From: Chlamydia felis Fe/C-56
GTDB lineage: Bacteria > Chlamydiota > Chlamydiia > Chlamydiales > Chlamydiaceae
Length of the DNA stretch: 64,000 bases
Reading direction: 5' to 3'
Assembly (NCBI RefSeq): GCF_000009945.1
Contig: NC_007899.1
Coordinates: forward strand, 62,001 to 126,000
The position numbers and the translations under genes are program-made. The notes under the pieces were generated by a model, which saw only the letters and a list, made by a program, of their open reading frames with translations, was not told the DNA's origin and searched no databases. Shown piece after piece: positions 1 through 8,747 of this stretch. The stretch's first letter is position 1. Every line of letters starts with the position of its first letter.

Positions 1-1621
1 CAGTGATCAATCGTACATGTTCAGGGCTTAGCCATAGAGGGAATCTACCTTTGAAATGTTCTATAAGAATTCCTAAAAACCTTTCAATAGAACCAAACAA
101 AGCTCGGTGTAACATAATAGGAGTGCTTTTTTCTCCTTGAGCATTGGTATATTCCAATTCGAAGCGTTCGGGTAAGAACATATCTAATTGAATGGTTCCA
201 CATTGCCACGTACGCTGGATAGCATCCTTCACATGAATATCAATTTTCGGTCCGTAAAAAGCTCCGTCTCCAGGGTTGATAACGAAAGGAGTATTGGAAT
301 TTATAAGAGCTCGCTCTAAGGCTGCTGTGGCTAAATCCCATAGTTCATCGCTTCCGATGGTTGCTTTTTCTGGTCGTGTGGATAGCTCTAGATGATACTC
401 TAGTCCGAATGTGGAATATAGTTCAGAGACTAAATTTAAAATATTTAGGGTTTCCTCTTCTACTTGCTCTGGAGTAAGAAATACGTGGGCATCATCCTGG
501 TGAAACGCGCGTACTCGCATAAGCCCCGAAAGAGCTCCAGAGATTTCATAACGATGCACGTGGCCAATTTCTGCGATTCTTAGAGGAAATTCCTTATAAC
601 TATGTAGACGCGTCTTATAATATAACATGCATCCAGGACAGTTCATGGGCTTAATTGCATAGTCTTCTTCGTCTATCTTTAGAGTATACATATTTTCTTT
701 GTAGTTGCTCCAATGACCGGAAACTTCCCAAAGACTACGATTCACAAGCTGAGGCGTGAGGATTTCCTTATAACCTGCAAGTTGGTGCAAACGTTTCCAA
801 TATCCTATTAATGCATCCCAAATGATCATGCCGCGAGGATGGAAGAAGGGCATTCCTGCGGAACACTCCTGCTGGGAAAACAAATCGAGTTTTGTTCCTA
901 AAACACGGTGATCGCGCTTTTTAGCTTCTTCTAGTTGATGTAGATGTTCTTTTAGTTCTTTTGTTGTAGGGAAAGATACTCCATAGATTCTTACTAAAGA
1001 TTCACGAGAAGGATCTCCTCTCCAATATGCTGCTGATGTGCGTAGGAGTTTAAAAGCTTTTACAGGAGCTGTTGAAGGAAGATGAGGACCTCGACAAAGA
1101 TCCATGAATTCCCCTTGAGAGTAGCAGGTAATATTTTCGTCTTCTGGGAATTCTTGAATGAGCTCTACTTTAAATGGGTTGCTTGCAAATTCTTGTAAAG
1201 CTTCCTGTTTATCATTAAATGTTTTTTTAGATATCTCGAATCGCTCTTTAGCTATTTGCTCCACCATGTTTTCAATAGCGGGGAAGTCGTCTTCGCTAAT
1301 GGAAAGATTGGCAAAATCATAGTAAAATCCTAGATCTATAACGGGACCTATTGTGGGAATAGCTTGGGGCCATAAGCGTAGTACAGCTTGGGCTAGCATA
1401 TGGGCAGAGGTGTGTAGAAAAATCTCTCGTCCTTCAGGATCTGTGAAGGTGACAAATTTTAAAACGTCTCCTTCGCTTAGGGTTGTGGATAGATCTTTAA
1501 TTTGATCATTTATGACAACGCCAGCAAAGTAATGAGAATTTTTTATTTTGCTCGCGAAATCAGCAGCAGTAGAGCCTGTTGGTAATTCAAAAGTTTCGTT
1601 GTCGCAAATTACGCGGATCAT
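1..1621 (-). CDS. thrS: Threonyl-tRNA synthetase (3' end beyond window)
   Basis: Charges tRNA-Thr with threonine in the cytoplasm. The gene starts at ATG 1621 and runs off the left edge, so about 540 codons are present and the C-terminal anticodon-binding part is missing. The first ~60 residues read as a TGS domain. An HxxxH motif of the editing (SAD) domain follows near residue 67 (HTSAH). The class II catalytic core contains MNCPGC, which carries the zinc-ligand cysteine, and motif 2 with HRYE and [11 protein letters not shown]. It is divergent from the transporter gene at 1828. The identification is firm; only the missing end is unseen. Confidence 0.95.
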   Translation of the reverse strand, partial: MIRVICDNETFELPTGSTAADFASKIKNSHYFAGVVINDQIKDLSTTLSEGDVLKFVTFTDPEGREIFLHTSAHMLAQAVLRLWPQAIPTIGPVIDLGFYYDFANLSISEDDFPAIENMVEQIAKERFEISKKTFNDKQEALQEFASNPFKVELIQEFPEDENITCYSQGEFMDLCRGPHLPSTAPVKAFKLLRTSAAYWRGDPSRESLVRIYGVSFPTTKELKEHLHQLEEAKKRDHRVLGTKLDLFSQQECSAGMPFFHPRGMIIWDALIGYWKRLHQLAGYKEILTPQLVNRSLWEVSGHWSNYKENMYTLKIDEEDYAIKPMNCPGCMLYYKTRLHSYKEFPLRIAEIGHVHRYEISGALSGLMRVRAFHQDDAHVFLTPEQVEEETLNILNLVSELYSTFGLEYHLELSTRPEKATIGSDELWDLATAALERALINSNTPFVINPGDGAFYGPKIDIHVKDAIQRTWQCGTIQLDMFLPERFELEYTNAQGEKSTPIMLHRALFGSIERFLGILIEHFKGRFPLWLSPEHVRLIT

Positions 1622-1766
1622 TTTCTTTCCATCGAGAGTTTTTCTAAGTCTGTTATTGTAACGTTTTTCCGGATCAAAGCAAGGGAGTTTTCTTAAAAAT
1701 GTTTAGGATTCACAGAGAGGGGTAAAGGTTTTTTTAAGATGAGTTGATGGTAAAAGTATATTTGAG

Positions 1767-1795
1767 TTGGAGCCAAAATTTTATTCTTTTACAAT
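1767..1795 (+). promoter_or_regulatory. Possible sigma66 promoter of the DMT transporter gene
   Basis: TTGGAG (1767-1772) and TACAAT (1790-1795) are separated by 17 bases. The -10 matches the consensus at 5 of 6 positions, but the -35 at only 3 of 6. Transcription would begin near 1802, about 26 bases before the ATG at 1828. This is a pattern match only. Confidence 0.3.
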
Positions 1796-1827
1796 AAGAG
1801 CTTTTCTATCCCAAATATCAATTCCTC

Positions 1828-2736
1828 ATGTCTATTTTTTTAGTATTTTTTACTGCATTTATTTGGTCTTCGTCTTTTTCTTTTAGCAAATTAGCTATGG
1901 AAGCGTCAGCTCCTCTATTTGTTACAGGGAGCCGTATGTTGATTGCCGGTTTAGTTTTTGCGGGGATAGTGTTGTGGAAAAAAGGGTCTTTGAAATTACC
2001 GAAGAATGTATATTTCCCGGTTTTTGTTTTATCCATAGTTGGATACTACCTAACAAATGTTTGTGAATTCCTAGGTCTGCAAAACTTATCTTCTTCAAAA
2101 GCCTGCTTTATCTACGGACTTTCGCCATTCATTTCCGCTTTGTTTTCCTATATTCAGCTACGAGAAACAGTAACCCTAAAAAAAATAGGGGGGCTAGGCT
2201 TGGGGCTTTTTGGCTACCTCTCTTATCTATTCTTTGGTGGCGGGGAGGTTGAGGCAAAAGCATGGAGTTGGCAATTGGGATTTCCCGAGATCTTACTATT
2301 GCTTGCGACTTGTTTTTCTGCTTACGGATGGACATTATTAAGAAAAATAGAAAAAAACTCTTCTTTATCGGTAATGGCGATAAATGCCTATGCTATGCTT
2401 ATTTCTGGAGTTTTGTCTTTGGGGCATTCTCTAGCTGTTGAAACATGGAATCCCGTTCCCGTAAGTAATAAGGTTTTGTTTATTCAGGCTATTTTCTGCC
2501 TCGTATTATTCTCAAATCTTATTAGCTACCACCTCTACGCAAAACTATTGAGAAAATTCTCTTCAACTTTTCTTTCTTTTTGCAATCTAGTTATGCCTTT
2601 ATTTTCGACATTCTATGGTTGGCTTCTGTTGGGGGAGAGCTTATCGGGATCCTTACTTCTTGCTGTTGTGTTTATGATCATAGGCTGTCGCCTAGTTTAT
2701 CATGAAGAATTTCGCCAAGGCTACATTGTTTCTTAA
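1828..2736 (+). CDS. DMT/EamA-family inner-membrane transporter
   Basis: A 302-residue, strongly hydrophobic protein with about ten membrane segments arranged as two halves. This is the usual layout of the drug/metabolite transporter (EamA) superfamily. The first half starts with a typical EamA opening (SSSFSFSKLAMEASAP) and the second half ends with a GWLLLGESLS-type segment, where these proteins usually have an LGE motif. The substrate cannot be told from sequence; family members export or import amino acids, nucleotides or other small metabolites. It lies between thrS and the translocon operon, as CT580 does in C. trachomatis. It is transcribed alone and converges on copD. Confidence 0.85.
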   Translation: MSIFLVFFTAFIWSSSFSFSKLAMEASAPLFVTGSRMLIAGLVFAGIVLWKKGSLKLPKNVYFPVFVLSIVGYYLTNVCEFLGLQNLSSSKACFIYGLSPFISALFSYIQLRETVTLKKIGGLGLGLFGYLSYLFFGGGEVEAKAWSWQLGFPEILLLLATCFSAYGWTLLRKIEKNSSLSVMAINAYAMLISGVLSLGHSLAVETWNPVPVSNKVLFIQAIFCLVLFSNLISYHLYAKLLRKFSSTFLSFCNLVMPLFSTFYGWLLLGESLSGSLLLAVVFMIIGCRLVYHEEFRQGYIVS

Positions 2737-2754
2737 TGTATAGCAGCTTTACAT

Positions 2755-2783
2755 AAAAAAAGCCCAACACAACTAGTGTTGGG
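2755..2783 (-). terminator. Rho-independent terminator of the lcrH-copB-copD operon
   Basis: A perfect 8-bp stem, CCCAACAC (2763-2770) with GTGTTGGG (2776-2783), and a 5-base loop. On the minus strand it is followed by seven T residues (A run 2755-2761). It lies 33 bases beyond the copD stop, between convergent genes. The T-run orientation fits termination of the minus-strand operon best, although the hairpin may also act on the plus-strand transporter transcript. Confidence 0.85.
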
Positions 2784-2815
2784 ACCTTCTTAGCTTTTAA
2801 CGGTCTCGAGACAAA

Positions 2816-4135
2816 TTAACTAAAGATTGCCGAGGTTGTTTGTGTTTGCGAATCGGCAATATTTTGTAGGGTTTGTAAAGCAGAGTTGAAACTTTGTTGA
2901 GACTGTTCTTGAAGCTGCTGAGCTTGTCCTGCATACTGACTCTGAATGGAGGTCATTTGTTTTAATTCTTCAGCGTGGGCTTCAGCCATACCTGCCTGTC
3001 TTTGGTGGTGAGCGATTTCTGCGCCCATAACACCGCCAACAATCCCGTCAATACCCGCAGTAAGGGCGTGAACCATTTGAGACATCTGCATAGATGTGGA
3101 AAGGGCTCTACCAGCAAAGGCTGCTGCGCGTCCTCCTTGAGTTTTTACAACATTCATACCTCGAGAAATCTTGTCTTTCCATCCGGGAGTGTTTAACACT
3201 TTTCCAAATAGCCCGCTGCTTTTTCCTGCGGATCCTGCAGCTCCTGCAGCAACTTTTGCGGCCCCCGCAGCCATATCATCGGCTAGACCTGCGGCGGCTT
3301 TAGCTGCGCCTGTTGCTGCCGAAGAAGCTGCGCCTGTTGCTGTCTTAGTGGCTGTAGTAGCTGCATCTGAAACCATTTTAGAAGCTTGAGAGGTGGCGGA
3401 ACTAGCTGCAGACCCGGCAGCACCTGCGGTTTCTTTCGCAAAAGCTGCAGATTTTACTCCCCCTAAGCTTTTTGCTGCAGAAAGAAGACCTCCTCCAACG
3501 GAAACAGCGAAACCTACAATGTTTACAATACCAGAAATTAAGCTTTGTTTAGCTTGTGTTTCTGTCGCAGCGGCTTGGTGATTGGCCTGGGTTCTAATAG
3601 CATTCCCTATTTCTGGCGCCATTGCCACCTGATTTTGAATGGCCTGGTTTTGTTGTTGGAACTGTGAAGACCAGGATTTTGCACTAGCTTGGGCGAGTAA
3701 AGTCATAATCAGTCCCAATAAGGCAAGAGTTCCCATGCCTTTTTTAAGCACAACACCGTTAACTTCCTTATGCTCAGGGACGGGAAGTTGGGGAAGTTCA
3801 TAATTGTTTTGTTGAAGGCCTTTAGGTCCTTTCACAGCTTGAGCTGTAGCAGTGCTCGATGCGCTAGATACCGAAGTAGAGGAAGAGGCTTTTCCAGATT
3901 TATCTGTTTTGGAGCTTTTCGATGTTTGAGAGGTTGATTCTTTTTTAGAGGTCCCCTGAGATTGTGTCTCTTGGATCAGATCCTCGAAACTTGCAGCAAC
4001 TTCTCCCTGAGCACCCGTAGCGTGTCCAGTTTTGCTTTGCCCTTGAGCCTTTGAGGCTGCCTCACTGGCATTTTGCGCAAGCTGAGCAGCTAATGAAGGA
4101 TCGGTATTATTATTTCCGCTAACTCCTGATGTCAT
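2816..4135 (-). CDS. copD: Type III secretion translocator CopD (YopD-like)
   Basis: Predicted minor translocator of the type III system, inserted with CopB into the host membrane. It is 439 residues. The N-terminal ~110 residues are a Ser/Thr/Gln-rich, disordered-looking secretion region. A hydrophobic segment near residues 132-152 ([19 protein letters not shown]) is followed by a second at ~202-222. A long Ala/Ser/Gly-rich stretch occupies ~225-305, and a Gln-rich helical C-terminus may form a coiled coil. It is the last gene of the operon, 27 bases after copB, and precedes a strong terminator. Position and architecture match CT579. Function is inferred from the family and the neighbouring chaperone gene. 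Confidence 0.88.
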   Translation of the reverse strand: MTSGVSGNNNTDPSLAAQLAQNASEAASKAQGQSKTGHATGAQGEVAASFEDLIQETQSQGTSKKESTSQTSKSSKTDKSGKASSSTSVSSASSTATAQAVKGPKGLQQNNYELPQLPVPEHKEVNGVVLKKGMGTLALLGLIMTLLAQASAKSWSSQFQQQNQAIQNQVAMAPEIGNAIRTQANHQAAATETQAKQSLISGIVNIVGFAVSVGGGLLSAAKSLGGVKSAAFAKETAGAAGSAASSATSQASKMVSDAATTATKTATGAASSAATGAAKAAAGLADDMAAGAAKVAAGAAGSAGKSSGLFGKVLNTPGWKDKISRGMNVVKTQGGRAAAFAGRALSTSMQMSQMVHALTAGIDGIVGGVMGAEIAHHQRQAGMAEAHAEELKQMTSIQSQYAGQAQQLQEQSQQSFNSALQTLQNIADSQTQTTSAIFS

Positions 4136-4162
4136 AGCAAAAAACCTCTTAATAAATAATTT

Positions 4163-5644
4163 TTATACTGCTGATGCTAAGCCCGAGCTGATGGCTTGGA
4201 AGGCTTTAGCAATTTGAGCACCTAATTTAGTTGCTTGTTGCTGCATTTCACTTGCACTGTCTGTTTGCTTTGCTGCAATTTTACTTGCTTGTTGCCAAAA
4301 TAGGGTGAACATCTTCATCATTTCTGATTGAGCTGTTAGGGCCCCCGTTTTTTTCTGAATGTCGGCAAGTTCGGATTGCATGTTAGATAGCTGAATATCG
4401 CCTATACCTTTAACTAGGGCGGGCACAGCGACAACAACGCCCATCCCAGCTGTTACCCATTTGCTTCCTAGGGTGTTGATTACTTTAGAAAGTTTTGGGA
4501 ATGATTTAGCAAGCGCTTTTTGTCCTGTCTGGAAAATTTTAGACAGGTTTTTCGATAAGGTCTTTACAGCAGCTTTAATAGCCTGTTTGATAATTTGTTT
4601 GATCCCCTGTTTTAGGGCAGATTTAACAGCTTGCATAATGGCCTGTTTAATAGCCTGGACAATAACTGTTTTGATCGCTTGCATTACGGCCTGTACAGTA
4701 ACTTGTGTAGCCACAGTTGTTGCTACGGATGTTGCAGCAGCCACACCTGCTGTGGCTCCTGCCGTTGCGGCGGCGGCAGCTGCTGTAGCTCCAGCGGCTG
4801 CGGTTCCTATAAGACCTAGGCCGCAGGTAAATAGTGAAGCAACAATAGAGACCACGGTGATGGTTACCGAAACCGCTATCATCACAGTATTCACCGTATT
4901 GAGAGTTGAGTTGCTATCTGCTTTCTTCTGAATCTCTTGCAATTTTTGGTATTCTTCGCGCTCAGAGTCGATCTTCAAGCCTTGGGATTCCAAGGACAGA
5001 CGGTTCATAGTTGAAGCTTGAGCTTGGGTGCTTTGATAATCAGAGAGAGCTGAAGCTGTAGCCTCCCCAAGAGCTGCGATAGCTTTGGCTAGGGCCATGC
5101 TAATTTCCATAACTTCCTGTCTGGGCGTTAGAGATGGTTTAGGAAGATCGGGGGTTTCCAAAGCTCGTACAGCAGTGTTTGATTTCCCGTTAACGGCCGC
5201 AGAAACTAGTTGTTGGATTTCTTGTAAATGAGAAGAATCTACTGAGGACAAGGAGGAGATGGAGCTCTCCAATGTCTTATTGGTTTCTTCTATTGCAGTT
5301 TGTAAATTTGCAGCTTGGAACGTGGCTACGCCGGCAGTCTGAGTGCCAGCAGCAGCTTCTGCGGATTCAGCCTCTTGTCCTGCGGCAATTCCTTGACCTG
5401 CCATGATGTTTTCTGAATTTTGTGCTTCAGAAACGGCTCCGGATTTTTCTTTGCCCTGAGTTCCAGCAATGCTAGAATCACTTTGCATTTCAGCATTTTT
5501 CCCCTGACGGGTTTGCTGAATTTGCTTAGTTTCATTGCCAGCAAGTTTATCCGGATTAGGTACAGCTTGAGGTGTGGAAGCTAATACCTGAGCCAAAATA
5601 TTTTTCTGGTTGGTATTGTCTGGACCTGAGGTAGAAAGAGACAT
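4163..5644 (-). CDS. copB: Type III secretion translocator CopB (YopB-like)
   Basis: Predicted major hydrophobic translocator that forms the host-membrane pore with CopD. It is 493 residues. A Gln/Ala/Ser-rich N-terminus (~1-170) is followed by a helical region. A long hydrophobic segment at ~250-275 (VMIAVSVTITVVSIVASLF) leads into an Ala-rich stretch. Residues 318-369 then form 13 uninterrupted four-residue units of the type QAIK. A second hydrophobic segment lies at ~410-430 (WVTAGMGVVVAVPALV). Alternating hydrophobic and amphipathic helices are typical of YopB/IpaB proteins. The gene sits 39 bases after the CT577-like gene and 27 before copD, and matches CT578. Confidence 0.88.
   Translation of the reverse strand: MSLSTSGPDNTNQKNILAQVLASTPQAVPNPDKLAGNETKQIQQTRQGKNAEMQSDSSIAGTQGKEKSGAVSEAQNSENIMAGQGIAAGQEAESAEAAAGTQTAGVATFQAANLQTAIEETNKTLESSISSLSSVDSSHLQEIQQLVSAAVNGKSNTAVRALETPDLPKPSLTPRQEVMEISMALAKAIAALGEATASALSDYQSTQAQASTMNRLSLESQGLKIDSEREEYQKLQEIQKKADSNSTLNTVNTVMIAVSVTITVVSIVASLFTCGLGLIGTAAAGATAAAAAATAGATAGVAAATSVATTVATQVTVQAVMQAIKTVIVQAIKQAIMQAVKSALKQGIKQIIKQAIKAAVKTLSKNLSKIFQTGQKALAKSFPKLSKVINTLGSKWVTAGMGVVVAVPALVKGIGDIQLSNMQSELADIQKKTGALTAQSEMMKMFTLFWQQASKIAAKQTDSASEMQQQATKLGAQIAKAFQAISSGLASAV
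4538..4693 (-). repeat. Four-residue (12-nt) tandem repeat inside copB
   Basis: On the coding strand, 52 codons divide into 13 consecutive tetrads: QAVM, QAIK, TVIV, QAIK, QAIM, QAVK, SALK, QGIK, QIIK, QAIK, AAVK, TLSK, NLSK. The DNA units are degenerate 12-mers of the type CAGGCTATTAAA. Position 3 of the tetrad is a branched hydrophobic residue in nine units, Leu in one, Gly-Ile-like in one, and Ser in the last two. Position 4 is Lys in ten units. The register is unbroken by insertion or deletion. Confidence 0.85.
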
Positions 5645-5683
5645 GTTCTATTTTACCCTACGTTATCTAATTTTATTGAAAAA

Positions 5684-6067
5684 CTACTGTTTGTCAGAGA
5701 TGTGCTTGTTTACCGTTTCGGATAGATTCTTCAAACCATGAAGAACGGAAGCCAAATCCTTAGCAAACTTCGCATCTTCCTTAGGATTGGTAAATAATCC
5801 CTCGGTTAGGCTCTCGATAGGTAAGGAATCCAAAGTGCCATTTAAAGCAGCCATCATTTGTGCTAATTGTTTTGAATCTTGAATTCCAGAAAACGTTTGA
5901 GCTAAAGGTAAATCTTCATAAATAGAGGAAACTAAATTCTCTAAATTTGAAATTGCCTGTTCTTGTTTATCTGTTTCGTTTGTGAATAATACGGGAGCAG
6001 TTTCAGCTCGTTTTGCAGAAGGCTTTTTGGAAGCAGTTTTGTGTGTTTTTCTAACTTTTTTGTTCAT
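5684..6067 (-). CDS. Small hypothetical protein of the translocon operon (CT577-like)
   Basis: A 127-residue protein with a very basic N-terminus (Lys/Arg-rich, ~1-22) followed by a mainly acidic, helical body with no membrane segment. It lies between the chaperone gene lcrH (23 bases upstream) and copB (39 bases downstream), so it is almost certainly co-transcribed with the translocon. The position corresponds to CT577. I recognise no domain. A role as a secreted protein or accessory chaperone is possible from context only. Confidence 0.75.
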   Translation of the reverse strand: MNKKVRKTHKTASKKPSAKRAETAPVLFTNETDKQEQAISNLENLVSSIYEDLPLAQTFSGIQDSKQLAQMMAALNGTLDSLPIESLTEGLFTNPKEDAKFAKDLASVLHGLKNLSETVNKHISDKQ

Positions 6068-6090
6068 AATGGAGTTCTCCTAACCCTAAA

Positions 6091-6774
6091 TTAACGTTTC
6101 CCGCCGGATTTCTTTTTCCCCGAAGTTTTGGACTTAGTCGTGGTAGCTTTTTTCTTGTTTGGACTTGTTTCTTTGATCATGTCTTTGAGAGAGTCCTTCA
6201 TAATATTGCAGCGTTCTTTCAAAATTTTGAATTCAGGTTTGTCCGCGCAAATATCGATAGTAATATCTAAGAAATCTCTGGATTCTTCAGCCTGATCGAT
6301 CTTCATCAAGCTGTCGGCTATGTAATAAGGGGGGATGGGGTTTTGAGGCTCCGCATCAAAAGCTAGGAAGAAGCCAAAGGCCGCTTCATTGTACATTTTG
6401 AGCTGATGATAACATGAGCTTAAGCCTAAAATATACTTGTAGCACTGAGGTTTAGAAGCTGTAAGGATTTGGAAAAGACCAATAGCTTCGTTATACTTCC
6501 CTTGGGAATAGAAACTGTAGGCAATTGTATAAATCTCTTCTAATAATACGTCAGATAAACCTAGGATTTGCTGAAGGGTTAATCCATTGTTAAGCCCTTG
6601 TAAGATATCCATTAAGGCTTTCTTGGTTTCTTCTTCTGTGGGGGTTGGGTATTTCTGTTCTAAATCATTAGCCTTAGCTTTTTTTTGTGCAGCAAGCTCA
6701 GCGAGTCGGCTACGTGTTTTTTTATTAAACGAGGCTGATGGCTTTTTAGAATTATTGGAAGTAGGCTTGCTCAT
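6091..6774 (-). CDS. lcrH: Type III translocator chaperone, LcrH/SycD family (Scc2-like)
   Basis: Cytoplasmic class II chaperone expected to hold the translocators CopB and CopD before secretion. It is 227 residues. A central tetratricopeptide region (~75-180) contains typical TPR helices such as YSFYSQGKYNEAIGLFQIL and SSCYHQLKMYNEAAFGFFLAF. Compared with classical SycD proteins (~165 residues) it has extra basic ends: a Lys-rich first ~40 residues and a C-terminal tail of ~25 residues rich in Lys, Thr and Ser. It is the first gene of the operon. An AGGA sequence lies about 12 bases before the ATG at 6774. It corresponds to CT576. Confidence 0.9.
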   Translation of the reverse strand: MSKPTSNNSKKPSASFNKKTRSRLAELAAQKKAKANDLEQKYPTPTEEETKKALMDILQGLNNGLTLQQILGLSDVLLEEIYTIAYSFYSQGKYNEAIGLFQILTASKPQCYKYILGLSSCYHQLKMYNEAAFGFFLAFDAEPQNPIPPYYIADSLMKIDQAEESRDFLDITIDICADKPEFKILKERCNIMKDSLKDMIKETSPNKKKATTTKSKTSGKKKSGGKR

Positions 6775-7001
6775 TGAATATAATTCCTAAAATTAAAATT
6801 ATTTAATTCATAATTAAATTTTAAAATTAATTAATTTGAAAAAACAAGTTGTTAATTGGGCGTAATTCCACAATTTACAATTAATTATTTGGTAAGTTGT
6901 TCTTTTCCTTGGCTTTACGTATTATAAAAATTACGTGTCTTGACATTAGTGTTTAGGTATTTTACTTTTTGCTCTCGCAAGATCCTTTATTAGAATTTGC
7001 T
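6775..7001. promoter_or_regulatory. AT-rich divergent intergenic region between lcrH and mutL
   Basis: 227 bases drive genes in opposite directions. The lcrH-proximal part (6780-6850) is almost pure A/T with repeated AATTAA-type words. The mutL-proximal part carries a promoter-like pair. I see no recognisable operator. The T3SS operon promoter should lie in this region, but I cannot place it with confidence. Confidence 0.4.
6940..6968 (+). promoter_or_regulatory. Possible sigma66 promoter of mutL-pepP
   Basis: A perfect TTGACA (6940-6945) is followed after 17 bases by TACTTT (6963-6968), a weak -10. Transcription would start near 6975. That is downstream of the in-frame TTG at 6969 and upstream of the ATG at 7002, which supports the ATG as the mutL start. 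Confidence 0.4.
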
Positions 7002-8744
7002 ATGCCTTCCAGACCCCTCATTCAACTGCTCGATACAACTACGATTAATCAGATAGCTGCAGGAGAAGTTATTGAGAACTCCATATCTGTTGTTAAGGAG
7101 TTGGTAGAGAATGCCTTAGATGCTGGAGCTGATGAGATAGAGGTGGAAACCCTTGGAGGAGGACAGGGCCTTATTGTTGTAAAAGACAATGGTTGTGGAA
7201 TGAGTGCTGAGGATGTCACCCTGGCTCTTAAGCGTCATGCCACCTCAAAGATTGGGGAATTTTCTGATATTTTCTCATTATCTAGTTTTGGTTTCCGAGG
7301 GGAAGCTTTGCCCGCAATAGCTTCGATTTCTAAAATGGAAATCCTTTCCTGTCCCAGAATAGGTGAAGGTTCTAGGACAATCATTCACGGTGGGGAAATC
7401 ATTGCATCAGAGGCCAAGCCGCGCCAGCTAGGGACAACAATTTCCATAGATTCTTTATTTTACAATGTCCCGGTTCGTCGAGGCTTTCAAAAGAGTCCCC
7501 AAGCAGATCGGATAGCTATGAGAAAGCTATTAGAGAATAGGATTTTATCTATAGAGGGGGTAGGCTGGTCGTGGGTAAGTGAACGGCAACAGGAGTTTCA
7601 TATACTCAAGCACCGGGGATTTGCCGAGCGTGTTGGCTTCGTTATGGGTGAAGGATTCATGCAGGAAGCTTTAAGAGTGGATAGTGGTGAAAGACCCGTT
7701 TGTGTTAGAGGATTTCTAGGCTCCCCGGGTTTTCATCGCCCAACACGTTCAGGACAGCGGGTTTTTATTAACGATCGTCCTGTAGATTCGGTATTTATCT
7801 CAAAGCAAATACGGGAAGCCTATTCCATGCTATTACCTCCGCAAAGGCATCCCGTTTTCGTTTTAAAACTCTATCTTCCCCCAGAGTGGTGTGATTTCAA
7901 TGTGCATCCCCAGAAAACGGAAGTGAGAATACTTAAGGAAGAATTCGTTGGGGAATTTCTTTCAGAGTCCATAGGAGAGGTCTTGGCACGCCCTCAAGAA
8001 TCTTCTGTTTCTGAAAAAACAATATTTTCTTTGCCGGCCCTGCGCTTTTTTGATGAACACCTTGCAGAAAGATCTTCGGTAGAGCCTTTGGAGTCTATTT
8101 CATTACCGGAATTATCAATACCGCCCAAGGTGCCCCTTCCTTTTCTTGATAAGGGACAGGATATCCCAACTACGGATGGGCAAATGCAGATTGATTGGGG
8201 AGTATCTCAAGAGGTTCGGTTTTTAACTTCTTTAGGGAAAATTGTTCTTGCAGAGGACTCAGAAGGTGTTCATGCTATTTTCACCGAAGCTGCTCGGAAA
8301 CATTTATTTTATCTCGCATTGACGGAGAATCAACAATACAACTATAAAAGTCAGTCTTTTTTGGTCCCTTTATGTTTAGAGGTTACTCCCCAAGAAGGGA
8401 TTTTTCTTTCGTCTCATGTCGAGGATTTTAAACAGCTAGGGATAGAACTTTCTCAAATGGGTCCTTGTATATTCGCTATAGACAGTGCTCCGACATTTAT
8501 AGGTGAAGAAGAACTGAAATCATGGATTCTTTTCTTGGCTGCAGAAAGTCACGCAAAGGTGGATAGAAAAGCTGTGGCTCTTTTGATCAAAGAGACTTTA
8601 ACGCAGACAGTGTTTTGTAAGACTTTACGGCCTTTCGATATCTCTTGGCTTTCCTTGCTCTGGCAAATAGGTAAACCGGAAAAAGCCTTTGACGGCACTC
8701 AAATACGTCGGTTAGTTTTAGACGAGGATTTTATTAAGGAGTAA
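7002..8744 (+). CDS. mutL: DNA mismatch repair protein MutL
   Basis: ATPase that links MutS mismatch recognition to downstream repair. It is 580 residues from ATG 7002; an upstream in-frame TTG (6969) would precede the likely transcription start. The N-terminal GHKL ATPase is clear: INQIAAGEVIENS, ELVENALDAGAD, DNGCGM and FRGEALPAIASIS. The transducer domain follows (FINDRPVDS, CDFNVHPQKTEVR). The C-terminal dimerisation part is diverged. Where many MutL proteins have the endonuclease motif DQHAxxER, this one reads VHAIFTEAARKH, so nuclease activity is not expected. pepP follows after 3 bases, so the two are co-transcribed. Confidence 0.93.
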   Translation: MPSRPLIQLLDTTTINQIAAGEVIENSISVVKELVENALDAGADEIEVETLGGGQGLIVVKDNGCGMSAEDVTLALKRHATSKIGEFSDIFSLSSFGFRGEALPAIASISKMEILSCPRIGEGSRTIIHGGEIIASEAKPRQLGTTISIDSLFYNVPVRRGFQKSPQADRIAMRKLLENRILSIEGVGWSWVSERQQEFHILKHRGFAERVGFVMGEGFMQEALRVDSGERPVCVRGFLGSPGFHRPTRSGQRVFINDRPVDSVFISKQIREAYSMLLPPQRHPVFVLKLYLPPEWCDFNVHPQKTEVRILKEEFVGEFLSESIGEVLARPQESSVSEKTIFSLPALRFFDEHLAERSSVEPLESISLPELSIPPKVPLPFLDKGQDIPTTDGQMQIDWGVSQEVRFLTSLGKIVLAEDSEGVHAIFTEAARKHLFYLALTENQQYNYKSQSFLVPLCLEVTPQEGIFLSSHVEDFKQLGIELSQMGPCIFAIDSAPTFIGEEELKSWILFLAAESHAKVDRKAVALLIKETLTQTVFCKTLRPFDISWLSLLWQIGKPEKAFDGTQIRRLVLDEDFIKE

Positions 8745-8747
8745 ATT

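Noticed and set aside
3171..3389. Ala-rich open frame on the plus strand opposite copD
   Set aside because: Shadow of the Ala/Ser-rich part of copD; GCN codons read as Ala/Gly/Cys on the reverse strand.
4461..4931. 156-codon open frame on the plus strand opposite copB
   Set aside because: It mirrors the Ala/Lys/Gln repeat region of copB; its composition (Cys/Ile/Ala runs) is a by-product of the repeat, and there is no ribosome binding site.
2816..6774. Translocon operon as a horizontally acquired island
   Set aside because: No mobile-element genes, direct repeats or tRNA flank it, and the same order is found in C. trachomatis; it is ancestral to the genus.
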